From positions 62,001 through 126,000 of the forward strand of contig NZ_JARZAG010000020.1 in assembly GCF_029892155.1 (NCBI RefSeq): a stretch of 64,000 bases of DNA. The letters run 5' to 3'. The notes beneath the pieces are model-generated. The model was not told where the DNA came from, did no database searches, and was given only the letters and a program-made list of their open reading frames with translations. Of this stretch, positions 29,782-38,128 are shown one piece after another; the stretch's first letter is position 1; every line of letters begins with the position of its first letter. The translations under genes and the position numbers were made by a program. Origin of the DNA: Kitasatospora sp. GAS204B. GTDB taxonomy: Bacteria; Actinomycetota; Actinomycetes; Streptomycetales; Streptomycetaceae.

Positions 29782-32079
29782 TCACACGAAGATCGGGATC
29801 GGATTGAGGTCCTGGTAGTGGGTAGGTGTGGCCAACCGGCCGAGCGCCACCGGGACATCGAAGAGCCGTCCCGGGGCGAAGCGGGACCAGAAGTGCCGCA
29901 GTCCGGGGACGATCACCTTGACCACCGGAAGCCCGATGTCCGGTCGGGTCTGGTCCACCACCAGCATTTCCAGGCCGTGACGATCCGTCAAATCCAGGAT
30001 GGCGTCCAGGTCGTCGAGCAGGTCGCGGCGCGGGGTGTAGCCGTAGTCCGTCGGGCGGCGCGGGGCGAGCGCCGGATCCGGCGCGAGATAGGGCTGGTTG
30101 CCGGTGGTGGCGTGCCGCCACCACCAGCGGGCCGCCTCGTCGCCGCCCTGGTAGCCGCTGCCGTCGGCGCGGGCGCCGACCACGGCCGGGAGCAGTTGGT
30201 TGACCTCGGTGAGCGCGCGGCGCAGCGCGATCCGCGGGTCGAAGTGCGCGCCGAAGCCGAAGACGATGTCCTGGGCCGGCTTGTCGAAGCGCCGGGAGAA
30301 CGCCACCACGGTCGGGATCCCGAAGTCCGAGGTCACCTCCAGGGCCCACACCTCGCGGCCCAAGTCGCCGTGCACGCCGCGCAGTTCCGTGATCCACGGA
30401 TCCTCGAAGGCGGTCAGGTCGACGGCCGGCTGCCGGGTCCTGTTGTACCACCAGAGCGCGACCGCGTCCCGCTCGACCAGCTCCAGGAAGCCTTGCAGGA
30501 TGGCGTCTTCCAGGCTGCTGCCGGCGGCGTTGCCGTTGGAGTCGGCGTGGAAGAACCGGGCGCCCGGTGGCTGCGGCGTCCCGAAGTACAGGGCCGCGGT
30601 GGGCAGCAGCTTGTGCCGGCGCTCGGTCAGCGACCAGACCGGCGACCAGTCGACCACGTCGTCCTCGCCGAACGGGTCGGGGACGTGCTGGAAGCCGCCG
30701 TGCCGGGCGTTCCACTCCTGGCGGCCGTCGAACTGGCGCGGGTCGAACAGCAGCCAGTCCTGCGGCCGCACCGCGCGGTCGGCCAACTCCCGCAGGCTGC
30801 CCCGGATCCGGGGCTCGTCGCCGTGCAGGAAGCCGCTGTGCCGCTCCAGCGCCTCGCAGAGCGCGCTGACCTCGCCGTGCACGGCGCTGATCCCCTTGCC
30901 GCCGTTGTTGCTGCGCAGATCGGTACGGAGCGCGGCCAGGCTGTTCGGGCTGTTCGGGTTGGCCGCCGGATTGGCGCCGGCCAGGAAGGAGTTGAGGAAG
31001 GCAGGGCCGCGCGGGTCGCGGCGGATCTCCTTGACCACGCCGGTGATCGGGCTGATCAGGTGCCGGTAGGTCTCCAGCACCTGCTCGGGGGGCTGGGCGC
31101 GGTGCCCGCCGCCGCCGTAGCAGGTCTTCAGCCGCGAGCGCGGGGCCACCGGGCGCCACTGCTGCTCGGTGACCAGCTGCGGGTCGCCGCAGGTGGGGCA
31201 CTGCGGCCGGACCCGCAGCTGGTGGTGCCGGCTCTCCATGGTCAGGGTGTCCAGCGTCCACACCGACTGCTGGGCCGGACAGCGGTAGCCGGCCAGCCAC
31301 TTGACCGCCTCCAGGGCGACCAGGTGGGTGCTGAAGCCGCCCAGCGGCGAGATCGAGGCGGTGGGGCGGGGGACCGGTCCGGTCCGGCCCAGCGCCTGCT
31401 GCACATGGGCCTCGGCCCGCCGGTGGCCGCCCAACCGGTGTGCCAGGCAGCTCCAGCAGCCGCCGCCGGGCTGGAAGACCGGGCCGATCCAGACCCGCCG
31501 GCCGTACGGCCGGGCGATCAACCAGGCCCGCTCCGCCGCCAGTTCAGCGGCGTTCACGGCGGCCAGACCGGGCGCCAGGTAGTCGTCGCAGAGCGCCACG
31601 GTCAGGTCGCCGGGCAGCCGGTCGCCCGGATCCTCGACCACCGCGAGCCCGGCGGCCTCGAAGGCCGCCGCGGCGTCGCGCGGGTCCACCCGGCCGACCG
31701 CGGCCAGGTGGATCCGTCCGGTGGCCGCCCGGGCGGCGGCCCGGCCGCTGTCCAGGCCGGCCGCCTCCCAGTAGGCGATCGCCCGCTCGTCGCAGGGGGA
31801 GGCCGTCGGCGGCCGCAGGGCGACCAGCCCCGCGTCCGCCAACTGCTCCATCAGGTCGCCGATCTGCTGCGGCGAGACGCTCTCGGGTGCCTCCCGCAGC
31901 AGTCCGGGGATGTCCCGGGTGCCGTCCAGCAGCGGAGCGAGCGCCTCGATCTGCGCGCCCTGCAGGGCGGTGACGCCGTGCTCCGAGAACAGGTAAGTGG
32001 CCTCCCCCGAGACCACTTCGGGGCGCAGATCGCGCCGGAAGCCGATCAGCGGTCCCCCGTCCCCCGGCCCCGTGGTCAT
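29782..32079 (-). CDS. Fused cyclodehydratase: E1-like (ocin-ThiF) plus YcaO domain
   Basis: The 765-residue protein starts at ATG 32079, overlapping the precursor stop as ATGA. Residues about 1-375 form the E1/ThiF-like, leader-binding part, with zinc-type Cys pairs in GGGCWSCLAH and CPTCGDP and the segment SPLGGFSTHLVALEAVKWL. Residues about 375-765 are the YcaO ATP-dependent domain, with EALERHSGF, LQGFLELVERDAVALWWY and ALRRALTEVNQLLP. The C-terminus LNPIPIFV resembles the Pro-rich tail of azoline-forming YcaO proteins. It would convert Cys (possibly Thr/Ser) of the precursor to azolines. Coupling to the precursor gene is strong evidence for the pair. Confidence 0.92.
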   Translation of the reverse strand: MTTGPGDGGPLIGFRRDLRPEVVSGEATYLFSEHGVTALQGAQIEALAPLLDGTRDIPGLLREAPESVSPQQIGDLMEQLADAGLVALRPPTASPCDERAIAYWEAAGLDSGRAAARAATGRIHLAAVGRVDPRDAAAAFEAAGLAVVEDPGDRLPGDLTVALCDDYLAPGLAAVNAAELAAERAWLIARPYGRRVWIGPVFQPGGGCWSCLAHRLGGHRRAEAHVQQALGRTGPVPRPTASISPLGGFSTHLVALEAVKWLAGYRCPAQQSVWTLDTLTMESRHHQLRVRPQCPTCGDPQLVTEQQWRPVAPRSRLKTCYGGGGHRAQPPEQVLETYRHLISPITGVVKEIRRDPRGPAFLNSFLAGANPAANPNSPNSLAALRTDLRSNNGGKGISAVHGEVSALCEALERHSGFLHGDEPRIRGSLRELADRAVRPQDWLLFDPRQFDGRQEWNARHGGFQHVPDPFGEDDVVDWSPVWSLTERRHKLLPTAALYFGTPQPPGARFFHADSNGNAAGSSLEDAILQGFLELVERDAVALWWYNRTRQPAVDLTAFEDPWITELRGVHGDLGREVWALEVTSDFGIPTVVAFSRRFDKPAQDIVFGFGAHFDPRIALRRALTEVNQLLPAVVGARADGSGYQGGDEAARWWWRHATTGNQPYLAPDPALAPRRPTDYGYTPRRDLLDDLDAILDLTDRHGLEMLVVDQTRPDIGLPVVKVIVPGLRHFWSRFAPGRLFDVPVALGRLATPTHYQDLNPIPIFV

Positions 32080-32315
32080 GCCGCGGCGAAGCCGAGCACA
32101 GCCGGGGCGGTCAACGCGGCGTGCGCGGCACCGAGCGGTTCCGGGGCGGGCGCCGCGCAGAGCCCGGCGCAGAGGTTCAGCGCCGCGCCGTCCTGGAGGT
32201 GCCAGCCGTCCAGGGCGTCGATGGTCAGATCCAGCGTGGTTTCCTTGTTGCCGCGTGCCGGGAGGTAGGCGGTGAACAGCGTTCTGAAATCGGCGTTGGA
32301 GCTGATCGTGTTCAT
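32076..32315 (-). CDS. Putative azol(in)e RiPP precursor peptide
   Basis: The 79-residue peptide starts at ATG 32315 with GGAG 8 bp upstream; a GTG three codons earlier is possible. The stop overlaps the cyclodehydratase start. The first 50 residues are charged and look like a leader (SSNADFRTLFTAYLPARGN, DLTIDALDGWHLQDG). The C-terminal 30 residues are Ala/Pro/Leu-rich, begin near LNLCAGLCAAPAPEPL and end AVLGFAAA, with two Cys, one Thr, no Ser and one His. Two thiazoles from the CAGLC pair are the simplest prediction. No double-Gly leader-cleavage motif is clear. No database match can be claimed. Confidence 0.75.
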   Translation of the reverse strand: MNTISSNADFRTLFTAYLPARGNKETTLDLTIDALDGWHLQDGAALNLCAGLCAAPAPEPLGAAHAALTAPAVLGFAAA

Positions 32316-32629
32316 AGGGAGCACTCCACTCTGCGATCAAGGCTGGGTGGTGCGTGGCCCGAGCGGGCCATGGGCAGAATTCTGGGTGTGAGCCCCGCCA
32401 CCCCACCAGTGGGAGCGTCACCCCCCTGGCGTGAGAATTTCACGGGTTGCCCGGGTTCTTCCTCATGCCGCTGTCATGACTCGCGCACTGGGCAACTTGC
32501 CTGCCGTGTTGCGATCCTGATGGATGTTCAGGCGCTGTGATCCGCCGTATCGGCCCGCTGCACCGGCCCGCAGGACCGGGGCCGCGGATCCCAGGGCTCC
32601 CGCTGACGGTATGGGGGAGAGGCAATCCT
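32316..32629. other. Divergent promoter region between RiPP precursor and first SARP
   Basis: These 314 bp hold no gene I can support. They contain two short inverted repeats in relatively AT-rich context: CGTGA-GAATT-TCACG (32430-32444) and GGCAA-C-TTGCC (32491-32501). Both are candidate operator sites between oppositely transcribed genes. An upstream GTG at 32537 would extend the SARP, but the family start is at 32630. Confidence 0.4.
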
Positions 32630-33448
32630 GTGGAGATCAAGATTCTCGGCCCGTTGGAGGCCACGGAGTGCGACGAGTCCATCGTGCCCACCGCCGGCAA
32701 GCCCCGCCAGGTCCTCGCGCTGCTCGCGCTCTGGTCCGGGCGGATCGTACCGGCGAGCGTACTGATGGACGAGCTGTGGGGCGCGGAGCCGCCACGCAGT
32801 GCGCCGACCACTCTGCAGACCTACATCCTGCAACTGCGCAGGCGCCTGGACAGCGCACTGAGCGCCGACCCGACGCGCTGTGCCAAGGACGTCCTGCGCA
32901 CCCAGTACAACGGATACGTACTCGACATCCGGCCCGAGGAGTTGGACGTCCAGTCCTACGAACGCCTCGCCGGCGCGGGCCAGCAGGCGCTGGACGCCCG
33001 GGACGACGAGGCCGCCTCGCGCCTGCTCGGCAGCGCGCTGGCGCAGTGGCGCGGTCCGGTCCTGGTCGACGTCCAGCCGGGCGCGCGGCTGGCGATCGAG
33101 GTGATGCGCCTGGAGGAGAGCCGGCTCGGCGTGCTGGAGCGGCGGATCGACGCCGATCTGCGGCTGGGCCGCCACCACAAGCTGCTCAGCGAGCTCGCCG
33201 TGCTCACCGTGCAGCACCCCTGGCACGAGAACCTGCACGCCCAGCACATGATCGCGCTCTACCGGTCGGGTCGGCAGTGGCACGCGCTGGACGTCTTCAA
33301 GAGACTGCGCGGCACGCTGGTCAACGAGTTCGGCCTGGAGCCCTCGCCACGGCTGCAACAGCTCCAGCGGGCCATCCTCTCCTCCGACCCGGCACTGGAG
33401 ACCCCGGTGCGCCAGGATCGGGGCAGGCCCGGCCGGATGGTCGTCTGA
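32630..33448 (+). CDS. SARP-family transcriptional activator (AfsR/DnrI type)
   Basis: The 272-residue protein starts at GTG 32630 after GGGGGAGAGG, giving the usual opening EIKILGPLEAT. An OmpR-type winged helix covers residues about 20-95 (PRQVLALLALWSGRIV, LQTYILQLRRRL). The BTAD domain follows (about 105-250: LLGSALAQWRGP, HPWHENLHAQHMIALYRSGR). SARPs bind 11-bp-spaced heptamer repeats and recruit RNA polymerase; such repeats occur upstream of at least three transcription units here. It is divergent from the RiPP cassette and heads the type II PKS priming genes. Confidence 0.94.
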   Translation: MEIKILGPLEATECDESIVPTAGKPRQVLALLALWSGRIVPASVLMDELWGAEPPRSAPTTLQTYILQLRRRLDSALSADPTRCAKDVLRTQYNGYVLDIRPEELDVQSYERLAGAGQQALDARDDEAASRLLGSALAQWRGPVLVDVQPGARLAIEVMRLEESRLGVLERRIDADLRLGRHHKLLSELAVLTVQHPWHENLHAQHMIALYRSGRQWHALDVFKRLRGTLVNEFGLEPSPRLQQLQRAILSSDPALETPVRQDRGRPGRMVV

Positions 33449-33459
33449 CGACACGTCAG
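33445..33459. promoter_or_regulatory. Inverted repeat CTGAC-GACAC-GTCAG between SARP and AT-like gene
   Basis: An exact copy of the CTGAC-N5-GTCAG pattern with arms extended to CTGACG/CGTCAG. It overlaps the SARP stop codon and is 209 bp upstream of the AT-like gene. Confidence 0.5.
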
Positions 33460-33573
33460 TTATCGTCTGTCCAAAGACTGTTCTGCATCGTCGCCGTCCC
33501 CGGTCCACTCAAGTGGCCCGGGGTAGGCGGCCGTTCGGCGCGGGTGAAGGCCAACCCCTGACGCTCGCCCTCC

Positions 33574-33631
33574 GACGCCCAACCATGACGCCCAACCCCC
33601 GACGCCCAACCCCCCCCCGACGCCCAACCCC
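33574..33631. repeat. Four irregular copies of GACGCCCAACC
   Basis: Copies begin at 33574, 33587, 33601 and 33619, separated by C-rich runs. They occupy the 5' leader of the AT-like gene, ending about 40 bp before its ATG. Unequal spacing suggests slippage; a leader-RNA effect is possible but unproven. Confidence 0.6.
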
Positions 33632-33667
33632 GCGTCCCCCAGCGCAGGGAGAGGAGAGGAGGCACCC

Positions 33668-34945
33668 ATGCTGCGTACCGTCGGTTCCCCACGCCGCATG
33701 CCCCAGCCCGTCCGGCTGCTGGTCTGGTCGGCCGCCTGCGCGCAGGACGAGGCCGCGCTGCGGGTCAGCCTGCGCCGCTGGATCAAGGCGCGCGGCGAGG
33801 CGGGTTTCGCCGGGGTGGCCGACGCCTGGGGCGCCGCCGCGCCCGGGCCGGCGCGCGGCGCGCTGGTGGCCGCCGACCCGCAGGAGGCGCTGGCCGCGCT
33901 CGATGCGCAGGGCCCCGGCGTCTTCGTCGGCGAGGTCGGGCAGCCGCGCCCGGTGGCCATGCTGCTGCCCGGGCAGGGCGCCCAGCACCCGCGGATGGCG
34001 CTCGGGCTCTACGGCCACGAGCAGGTCTTCACCGAGGCCGTGGACGAGGTGTTCGCGCTGCTCGGCCCGGCCGGCGACCGGGTCCGCGACGACTGGCTGG
34101 CCGAGAACCCGCGGCTGCCGATCGACCACGTCGAGCGCGCGCTGCCGCTGATCTTCGCGCTCGACCTGGCGCTCGGCCGGCTGCTGAGCAGCTGGGGCAT
34201 CCGCCCCGGACTGCTGCTCGGCCAGGGCATCGGCGAGCACGCGGCCGCCACCCTGGCGGGCGTGCTCAGCCTGCCGGCCGCCGTCGAGGTGATCGGCGCG
34301 CAGGCCGAGCGGCTGGCCCAGGCGCCGGCCGGCGGGATGGTGGCGGTGGCGGCCGGCGCCGACCAGGTGGCGCCGCACCTGCCGCCGGACGTCGCGGTGG
34401 CGGCGGTGAACAGCCCCAACCAGACGGTGATCTCGGGGACCAGGCAGGGCCTGGCGCGGGCCGCCGAGGCGCTGCGCGCGGCCCAGTTGAGCTGCATGCC
34501 GGTGCGGGCCAGCGTCGCCTACCACAGCCCGGTGGTCGCGGCGGCCTGCGCCGAGGCGGCCCGGGCCTTCGAGCGGGTGGCCCTGCTGCCGCCGGCCATC
34601 CCGGTGCTGTCGGCCTCCACGGCCGCGCTGATGGCGCCCGGTGAGGCGGTGGATCCGGGCTTCTGGGCCCGGCAGCCGACCCGCCCGGTGCAGTTGCGGG
34701 CCACCTTCGACACGCTCTTCGCCTCCGGCGGGCACCTCTGCCTGGAGGCCGGTCCGGGCCAGGGGCTCTACAGCCTGATCCGCCGCCACCCGGCCTTCCT
34801 CAAGGGCCCGAGCCAGGCGGTCGCGATGCTCAGCGCCCGGCCGCGCAACGCGGCGCACGACCGGCGCAGCGTGCTGGCGGCGGCGGCTCGGCTGTGGACC
34901 GCGGGGCAGGACCTCGATCTCGACGCCATTCACCGGCTGGGCTGA
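33668..34945 (+). CDS. Acyltransferase-fold protein lacking the catalytic Ser (priming set)
   Basis: The 425-residue protein starts at ATG 33668 behind a strong GAGAGGAGAGGAGG. The AT fold is clear: LPGQGAQHPRMALGLYG, AVNSPNQTVISG, AYHSPVV (His286) and LEAGPGQGLYSLI. The nucleophile elbow, normally GHSxGE, reads GQGIGE with Gly187 at the Ser position, so ordinary acyl transfer should be impossible. The order AT-ACP plus a KASIII-like gene recalls FrnK/FrnJ/FrnI and ZhuC/ZhuG/ZhuH priming sets of frenolicin and R1128. It may be a scaffold, a decayed enzyme or use another mechanism. About 90 N-terminal residues precede the AT core. Confidence 0.82.
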   Translation: MLRTVGSPRRMPQPVRLLVWSAACAQDEAALRVSLRRWIKARGEAGFAGVADAWGAAAPGPARGALVAADPQEALAALDAQGPGVFVGEVGQPRPVAMLLPGQGAQHPRMALGLYGHEQVFTEAVDEVFALLGPAGDRVRDDWLAENPRLPIDHVERALPLIFALDLALGRLLSSWGIRPGLLLGQGIGEHAAATLAGVLSLPAAVEVIGAQAERLAQAPAGGMVAVAAGADQVAPHLPPDVAVAAVNSPNQTVISGTRQGLARAAEALRAAQLSCMPVRASVAYHSPVVAAACAEAARAFERVALLPPAIPVLSASTAALMAPGEAVDPGFWARQPTRPVQLRATFDTLFASGGHLCLEAGPGQGLYSLIRRHPAFLKGPSQAVAMLSARPRNAAHDRRSVLAAAARLWTAGQDLDLDAIHRLG

Positions 34946-34982
34946 CCGGCCCGTGGCCCCCGAACCCGAGAGGACGGCCGGC

Positions 34983-35255
34983 ATGCCGACACCGCAGGTG
35001 GGACTGATCGAGCTGTCCCGGATCCTGGCCGCCTGCGGCGGTGAGGAGTCCTGCACCGAGCTGAGCGAGGAGTTGCTCGACGAGAGCTTCTACGAGCTGG
35101 GGCTGGACTCGCTCGCGGTGCTCCAGGCGGTCGGAGTACTGGCCAGGACCTACCAGATCGCGGTACCCGAGGAGTTGGTGGTGGAGGCGGAGACGCCGCG
35201 GATGCTGCTGGAGATGATCAGCGTGCTCTTCGGCCGGCAGAGCCACCCGGCCTGA
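34983..35255 (+). CDS. Acyl carrier protein, starter-unit type
   Basis: The 90-residue protein starts at ATG 34983, 37 bp after the AT-like gene. It has the phosphopantetheine motif YELGLDSLAVLQ and is close in style to the type II PKS ACP at 46165 (both have ESFYELG or VSFYELG before the serine). As a second ACP beside a KASIII-like protein and a dehydrogenase, it probably carries a starter or modified acyl chain. Its stop codon lies inside the first copy of a 25-bp tandem repeat. Confidence 0.92.
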   Translation: MPTPQVGLIELSRILAACGGEESCTELSEELLDESFYELGLDSLAVLQAVGVLARTYQIAVPEELVVEAETPRMLLEMISVLFGRQSHPA

Positions 35256-35316
35256 CCGGCGGCACGGCCACCCGGCCTGACCGGCCGCCGAGCCACCCGG
35301 CCTGACCAGCGCAGAC
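35242..35316. repeat. Three tandem copies of a 25-bp unit at the ACP 3' end
   Basis: Units start at 35242, 35267 and 35292, each opening GCCACCCGGCCTGACC and diverging in the last nine bases. The first includes the last codons and stop of the ACP gene, so the array grew by duplication of the gene end. Each copy keeps the TGA. Confidence 0.8.
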
Positions 35317-35453
35317 CCGACACACACCCGACCGATCCTCGAGGTGGGCTGAAGCCACCCTCCGCACCCGCGCGCCATGCTGGCCGCAAGTGCCGGTGCG
35401 ACCGCGGTCCGCGGTCCGCCGGCTTGGGCTGGAACGAGGAGCTGGGGGTAGCC

Positions 35454-37262
35454 GTGACGGATCTGCTGGGACGGGCCGACCCGACGGCCGATGACGCGCA
35501 CGCCGCCCGCGCCGCCCGTCGCACCGTGCTGCGGGCGCGGCTGGCCGAGATCGAGGAGGGTTTCGGCGATCCCTGGGACCGCAACAACCCGGTCGGCTTC
35601 AGCGCGCTGCTCGCCGCCGACGACGAGGGCGAGCTGTCGGTCGAAGGCGTCAAGCGATACGCGCAACTCGGCCTGAACGCCGAGTTCGTGCCCGCCGAAC
35701 TGGGCGGCCGGCTGGTCGGCCTGGACGGTCTCGGCCTGCTGATGCGCCCGATGTTCCGCCGCGACGTGACGCTCGCGATGGGCACCGCGCTCACCTCCTT
35801 CATGGGCTCCATGGTGGTCTGGCTGAACGGCGACGCCGCTCAGTGCCGGCGCACCGCCGAGACTCTGCTGAACGGCGGCCTGGCCACCGTCGCCTTCCAA
35901 CAGCTGGCGCACGGCAACGACTTCGTCAACGACGAGTTCCGGGCCAAGCGCACCGCCGCGGGCCTGGCGATCGCCGGGCGCAAGGCCGCCGTCAACAACG
36001 CCGAGACGGCCGACCTGTTGATCGCCTTCGCGCGCAGCGGGGCCGACAACGCCGAGCGGGACGACGCCGAAGGAGAGGGGGGCGAGAGCGGCACCCACTC
36101 GCTGCTGCTGGTTCCGATGGCCGAGCTGCCCGCCGAGCGGGTGCGCCGGCTGGGCCGGCACCGCACCGACGCGGTGCGCGGCCTGCGGATCTGCGGCCTG
36201 GAGTTCGCCGACGCCCCGCTGGCGGACGACGCGCTGCTCGGCCAGTGGGGCCGCGGCGTCGAACTGGGCCTGCGGGCCTTCCCGGTGATCCACGCGACCG
36301 TGCCGGCCATGTGCGTGGGCCTGGCCGACACCGCGCTGCGCACCGCCACCCGGTTCGCGGTCGACCAACGGGCCTTCAGCCGCCCGGTGACCGAGGTGCC
36401 GATGGCCCGCAACGCGCTCGCCGGCACCTTCGTCGACCTGCTGATCTGCGACAGCCTCACGCTCACCGCGACCCGGGCGCTGCACCTGATCCCGGAGCAG
36501 TCCAACGTGCTGTCGGCGGTGGGCAAGTACCTGGTGCCCAAGCTGGCCGGCGAGGCGCTCTACCACCTCTCGGTGGTGATGGGCGACGCCTTCCACGCCC
36601 GCAACGGGGACCACGCGATCTTCCAGAAGCACGTCCGCGACCTGGCCATGATCACCTTCGGGCACGTCAGCACCGCGATGTGCCAGGCCACCATCGCGCC
36701 GTGCCTGCCGGGCATCGCGGCGGCCGAGTGGACGGCCGACCGGGCCGCGCCCGGCAGCCTGTTCACCCCGTACGGCCCGGTCCCGCCGATCGACTCCGAC
36801 CGGCTGGCCAGCTTCGGCGGCCAGGACGGTCTGGCCGCCTACGCCGCCGAGGCGGCCCGGGTGATCGCCATCCGGGCACCGCAGGAGCTGGGCGAACTGC
36901 TGCGCGAGCAGAGCGAGCTGCTGGTCGCCGAACTCGCCGAGATCCGCCGGGCCGCGCTCGAACTCCCGGATGACGAGCACGAGTTCGCCGCCTCGGTGCG
37001 CTCCTTCCCGCTCACCGACCGGTACGCGCTGGCGATCTCCGCGATCTGCTGCCTCGGCGTCCAGCTGAACGCCGACCCGCGGCACGAGGCGTTCAGTGCC
37101 CAACCGCAGTGGCTGGCGCTGGCCCTGGACCGGCTGCTGCGCCGGCTCGGCCGCCGGACCCCGGCGCTGCCGCCGGCCGTCGAGGTGGGCCTGTGCGCCG
37201 AGGTGCTGCGCCGCACCGCCGAGAACCGCTCGCTCGACCTCTACGACCTCCCGCTCGCATGA
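35454..37262 (+). CDS. Acyl-CoA dehydrogenase superfamily flavoprotein, long form
   Basis: The 602-residue protein is read from GTG 35454 behind GGGGG; an in-frame TTG at 35424 would add ten residues. The acyl-CoA dehydrogenase fold is seen in YAQLGLNAEFVPAELGG, MGTALTSFMGSM, the flavin loop VAFQQLAHGNDF and the C-terminal helical bundle (TEVPMARNALAGTFVDLL, NGDHAIFQKHVRDLAM). It is longer than the usual 380-400 residues, with a C-terminal extension of about 150. The likely role is introducing a double bond into an acyl thioester on CoA or on the adjacent ACP, perhaps in the starter unit. The catalytic base was not identified. Confidence 0.85.
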   Translation: MTDLLGRADPTADDAHAARAARRTVLRARLAEIEEGFGDPWDRNNPVGFSALLAADDEGELSVEGVKRYAQLGLNAEFVPAELGGRLVGLDGLGLLMRPMFRRDVTLAMGTALTSFMGSMVVWLNGDAAQCRRTAETLLNGGLATVAFQQLAHGNDFVNDEFRAKRTAAGLAIAGRKAAVNNAETADLLIAFARSGADNAERDDAEGEGGESGTHSLLLVPMAELPAERVRRLGRHRTDAVRGLRICGLEFADAPLADDALLGQWGRGVELGLRAFPVIHATVPAMCVGLADTALRTATRFAVDQRAFSRPVTEVPMARNALAGTFVDLLICDSLTLTATRALHLIPEQSNVLSAVGKYLVPKLAGEALYHLSVVMGDAFHARNGDHAIFQKHVRDLAMITFGHVSTAMCQATIAPCLPGIAAAEWTADRAAPGSLFTPYGPVPPIDSDRLASFGGQDGLAAYAAEAARVIAIRAPQELGELLREQSELLVAELAEIRRAALELPDDEHEFAASVRSFPLTDRYALAISAICCLGVQLNADPRHEAFSAQPQWLALALDRLLRRLGRRTPALPPAVEVGLCAEVLRRTAENRSLDLYDLPLA

Positions 37263-38095
37263 GCACCGCCGCGCTGCTCGAACCCCGGGCGGTCGCCGGA
37301 CCTGACGGCCCGTGGGACCCGGTGGACCGGGACCTTCAGGCGCACGGGGTGGCGCTGGCCTACGGCTCGATCACCCAGTGGCTGGCCGCGCTGCCCGGCG
37401 AGGCCGAGCTGCGGGCGCTGCTCGGCCGGGACTGGGAGAAGTACCAGGCCCGCAGCGGCCGCAAGTCCGCCGACCGCTTCCTGGCCACCCGGGCGCTGCT
37501 CAAGCAACTGGCCGCCCGCGCGGTCGGCGTGCCGCCGCAGGAGCTGGAGTTCGGCTACGCGCTGACCGGGCGGCTCTACGTGCGCGGCTGCGACCAGGTG
37601 GACCTCAACCTCAGCCACACCGGCGACCTGATGCTGGTGGGCCTGAGCACCCTGGGGCTGATCGGGGTCGACGTCGAGTCCGCCGACCGCCGCCTCTACG
37701 GCAGCGGCGGCGAGCAGCAGATGTGCACCCCGGACGAGGTGCGGCTGCTCGCGGCCACCGACGAGGCGGACCGCAACCGGCGGCTGGTGCGGCAGTGGAC
37801 GCTCAAGGAGGCTTATACCAAGGCACTTGGGCAGGGGATGTACTTTCCTTTCACCGAGTTCGGCTTCCAGGTGGACGAGGAGCCGCCGCGGCTGCGGCGC
37901 GCCGACGGCACCCCGGCCGACCGTGACGCGTGGTCCTTCCGCTCGCTGCGGGTGGGCGAGCGCCACCTGGCCGGGCTGGCCCTGCACGACGCGGGCCGCG
38001 GCCGGATCAGCGACACCAGGGCGGCCACCACCCTGGACACCCGGATGCTCGGGGCGATCCAGCGGGCGCTGCGGGTGGCGGGCGGCTCGGGCTGA
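37259..38095 (+). CDS. 4'-phosphopantetheinyl transferase (first of two)
   Basis: The 278-residue protein overlaps the dehydrogenase stop as ATGA. Sfp/AcpT-family motifs are present: NLSHTGDLMLVG, IGVDVESADRR and QWTLKEAYTKALGQG, giving the Mg-binding Asp/Glu and the catalytic Lys. It converts apo-ACPs to holo-ACPs using CoA. It is clearly paralogous to the protein at 41556. The likely clients are the discrete ACPs of this region or the PKS I carriers. Confidence 0.93.
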   Translation: MSTAALLEPRAVAGPDGPWDPVDRDLQAHGVALAYGSITQWLAALPGEAELRALLGRDWEKYQARSGRKSADRFLATRALLKQLAARAVGVPPQELEFGYALTGRLYVRGCDQVDLNLSHTGDLMLVGLSTLGLIGVDVESADRRLYGSGGEQQMCTPDEVRLLAATDEADRNRRLVRQWTLKEAYTKALGQGMYFPFTEFGFQVDEEPPRLRRADGTPADRDAWSFRSLRVGERHLAGLALHDAGRGRISDTRAATTLDTRMLGAIQRALRVAGGSG

Positions 38096-38128
38096 TCGGG
38101 CTGATGACGTGTGAGAGGAGTGCCCAGG

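Noticed and set aside
32080..32421. N-terminal extension of the cyclodehydratase frame upstream of 32079
   Set aside because: It runs through the precursor gene in another frame and lacks family similarity; the ATGA-coupled start is better.
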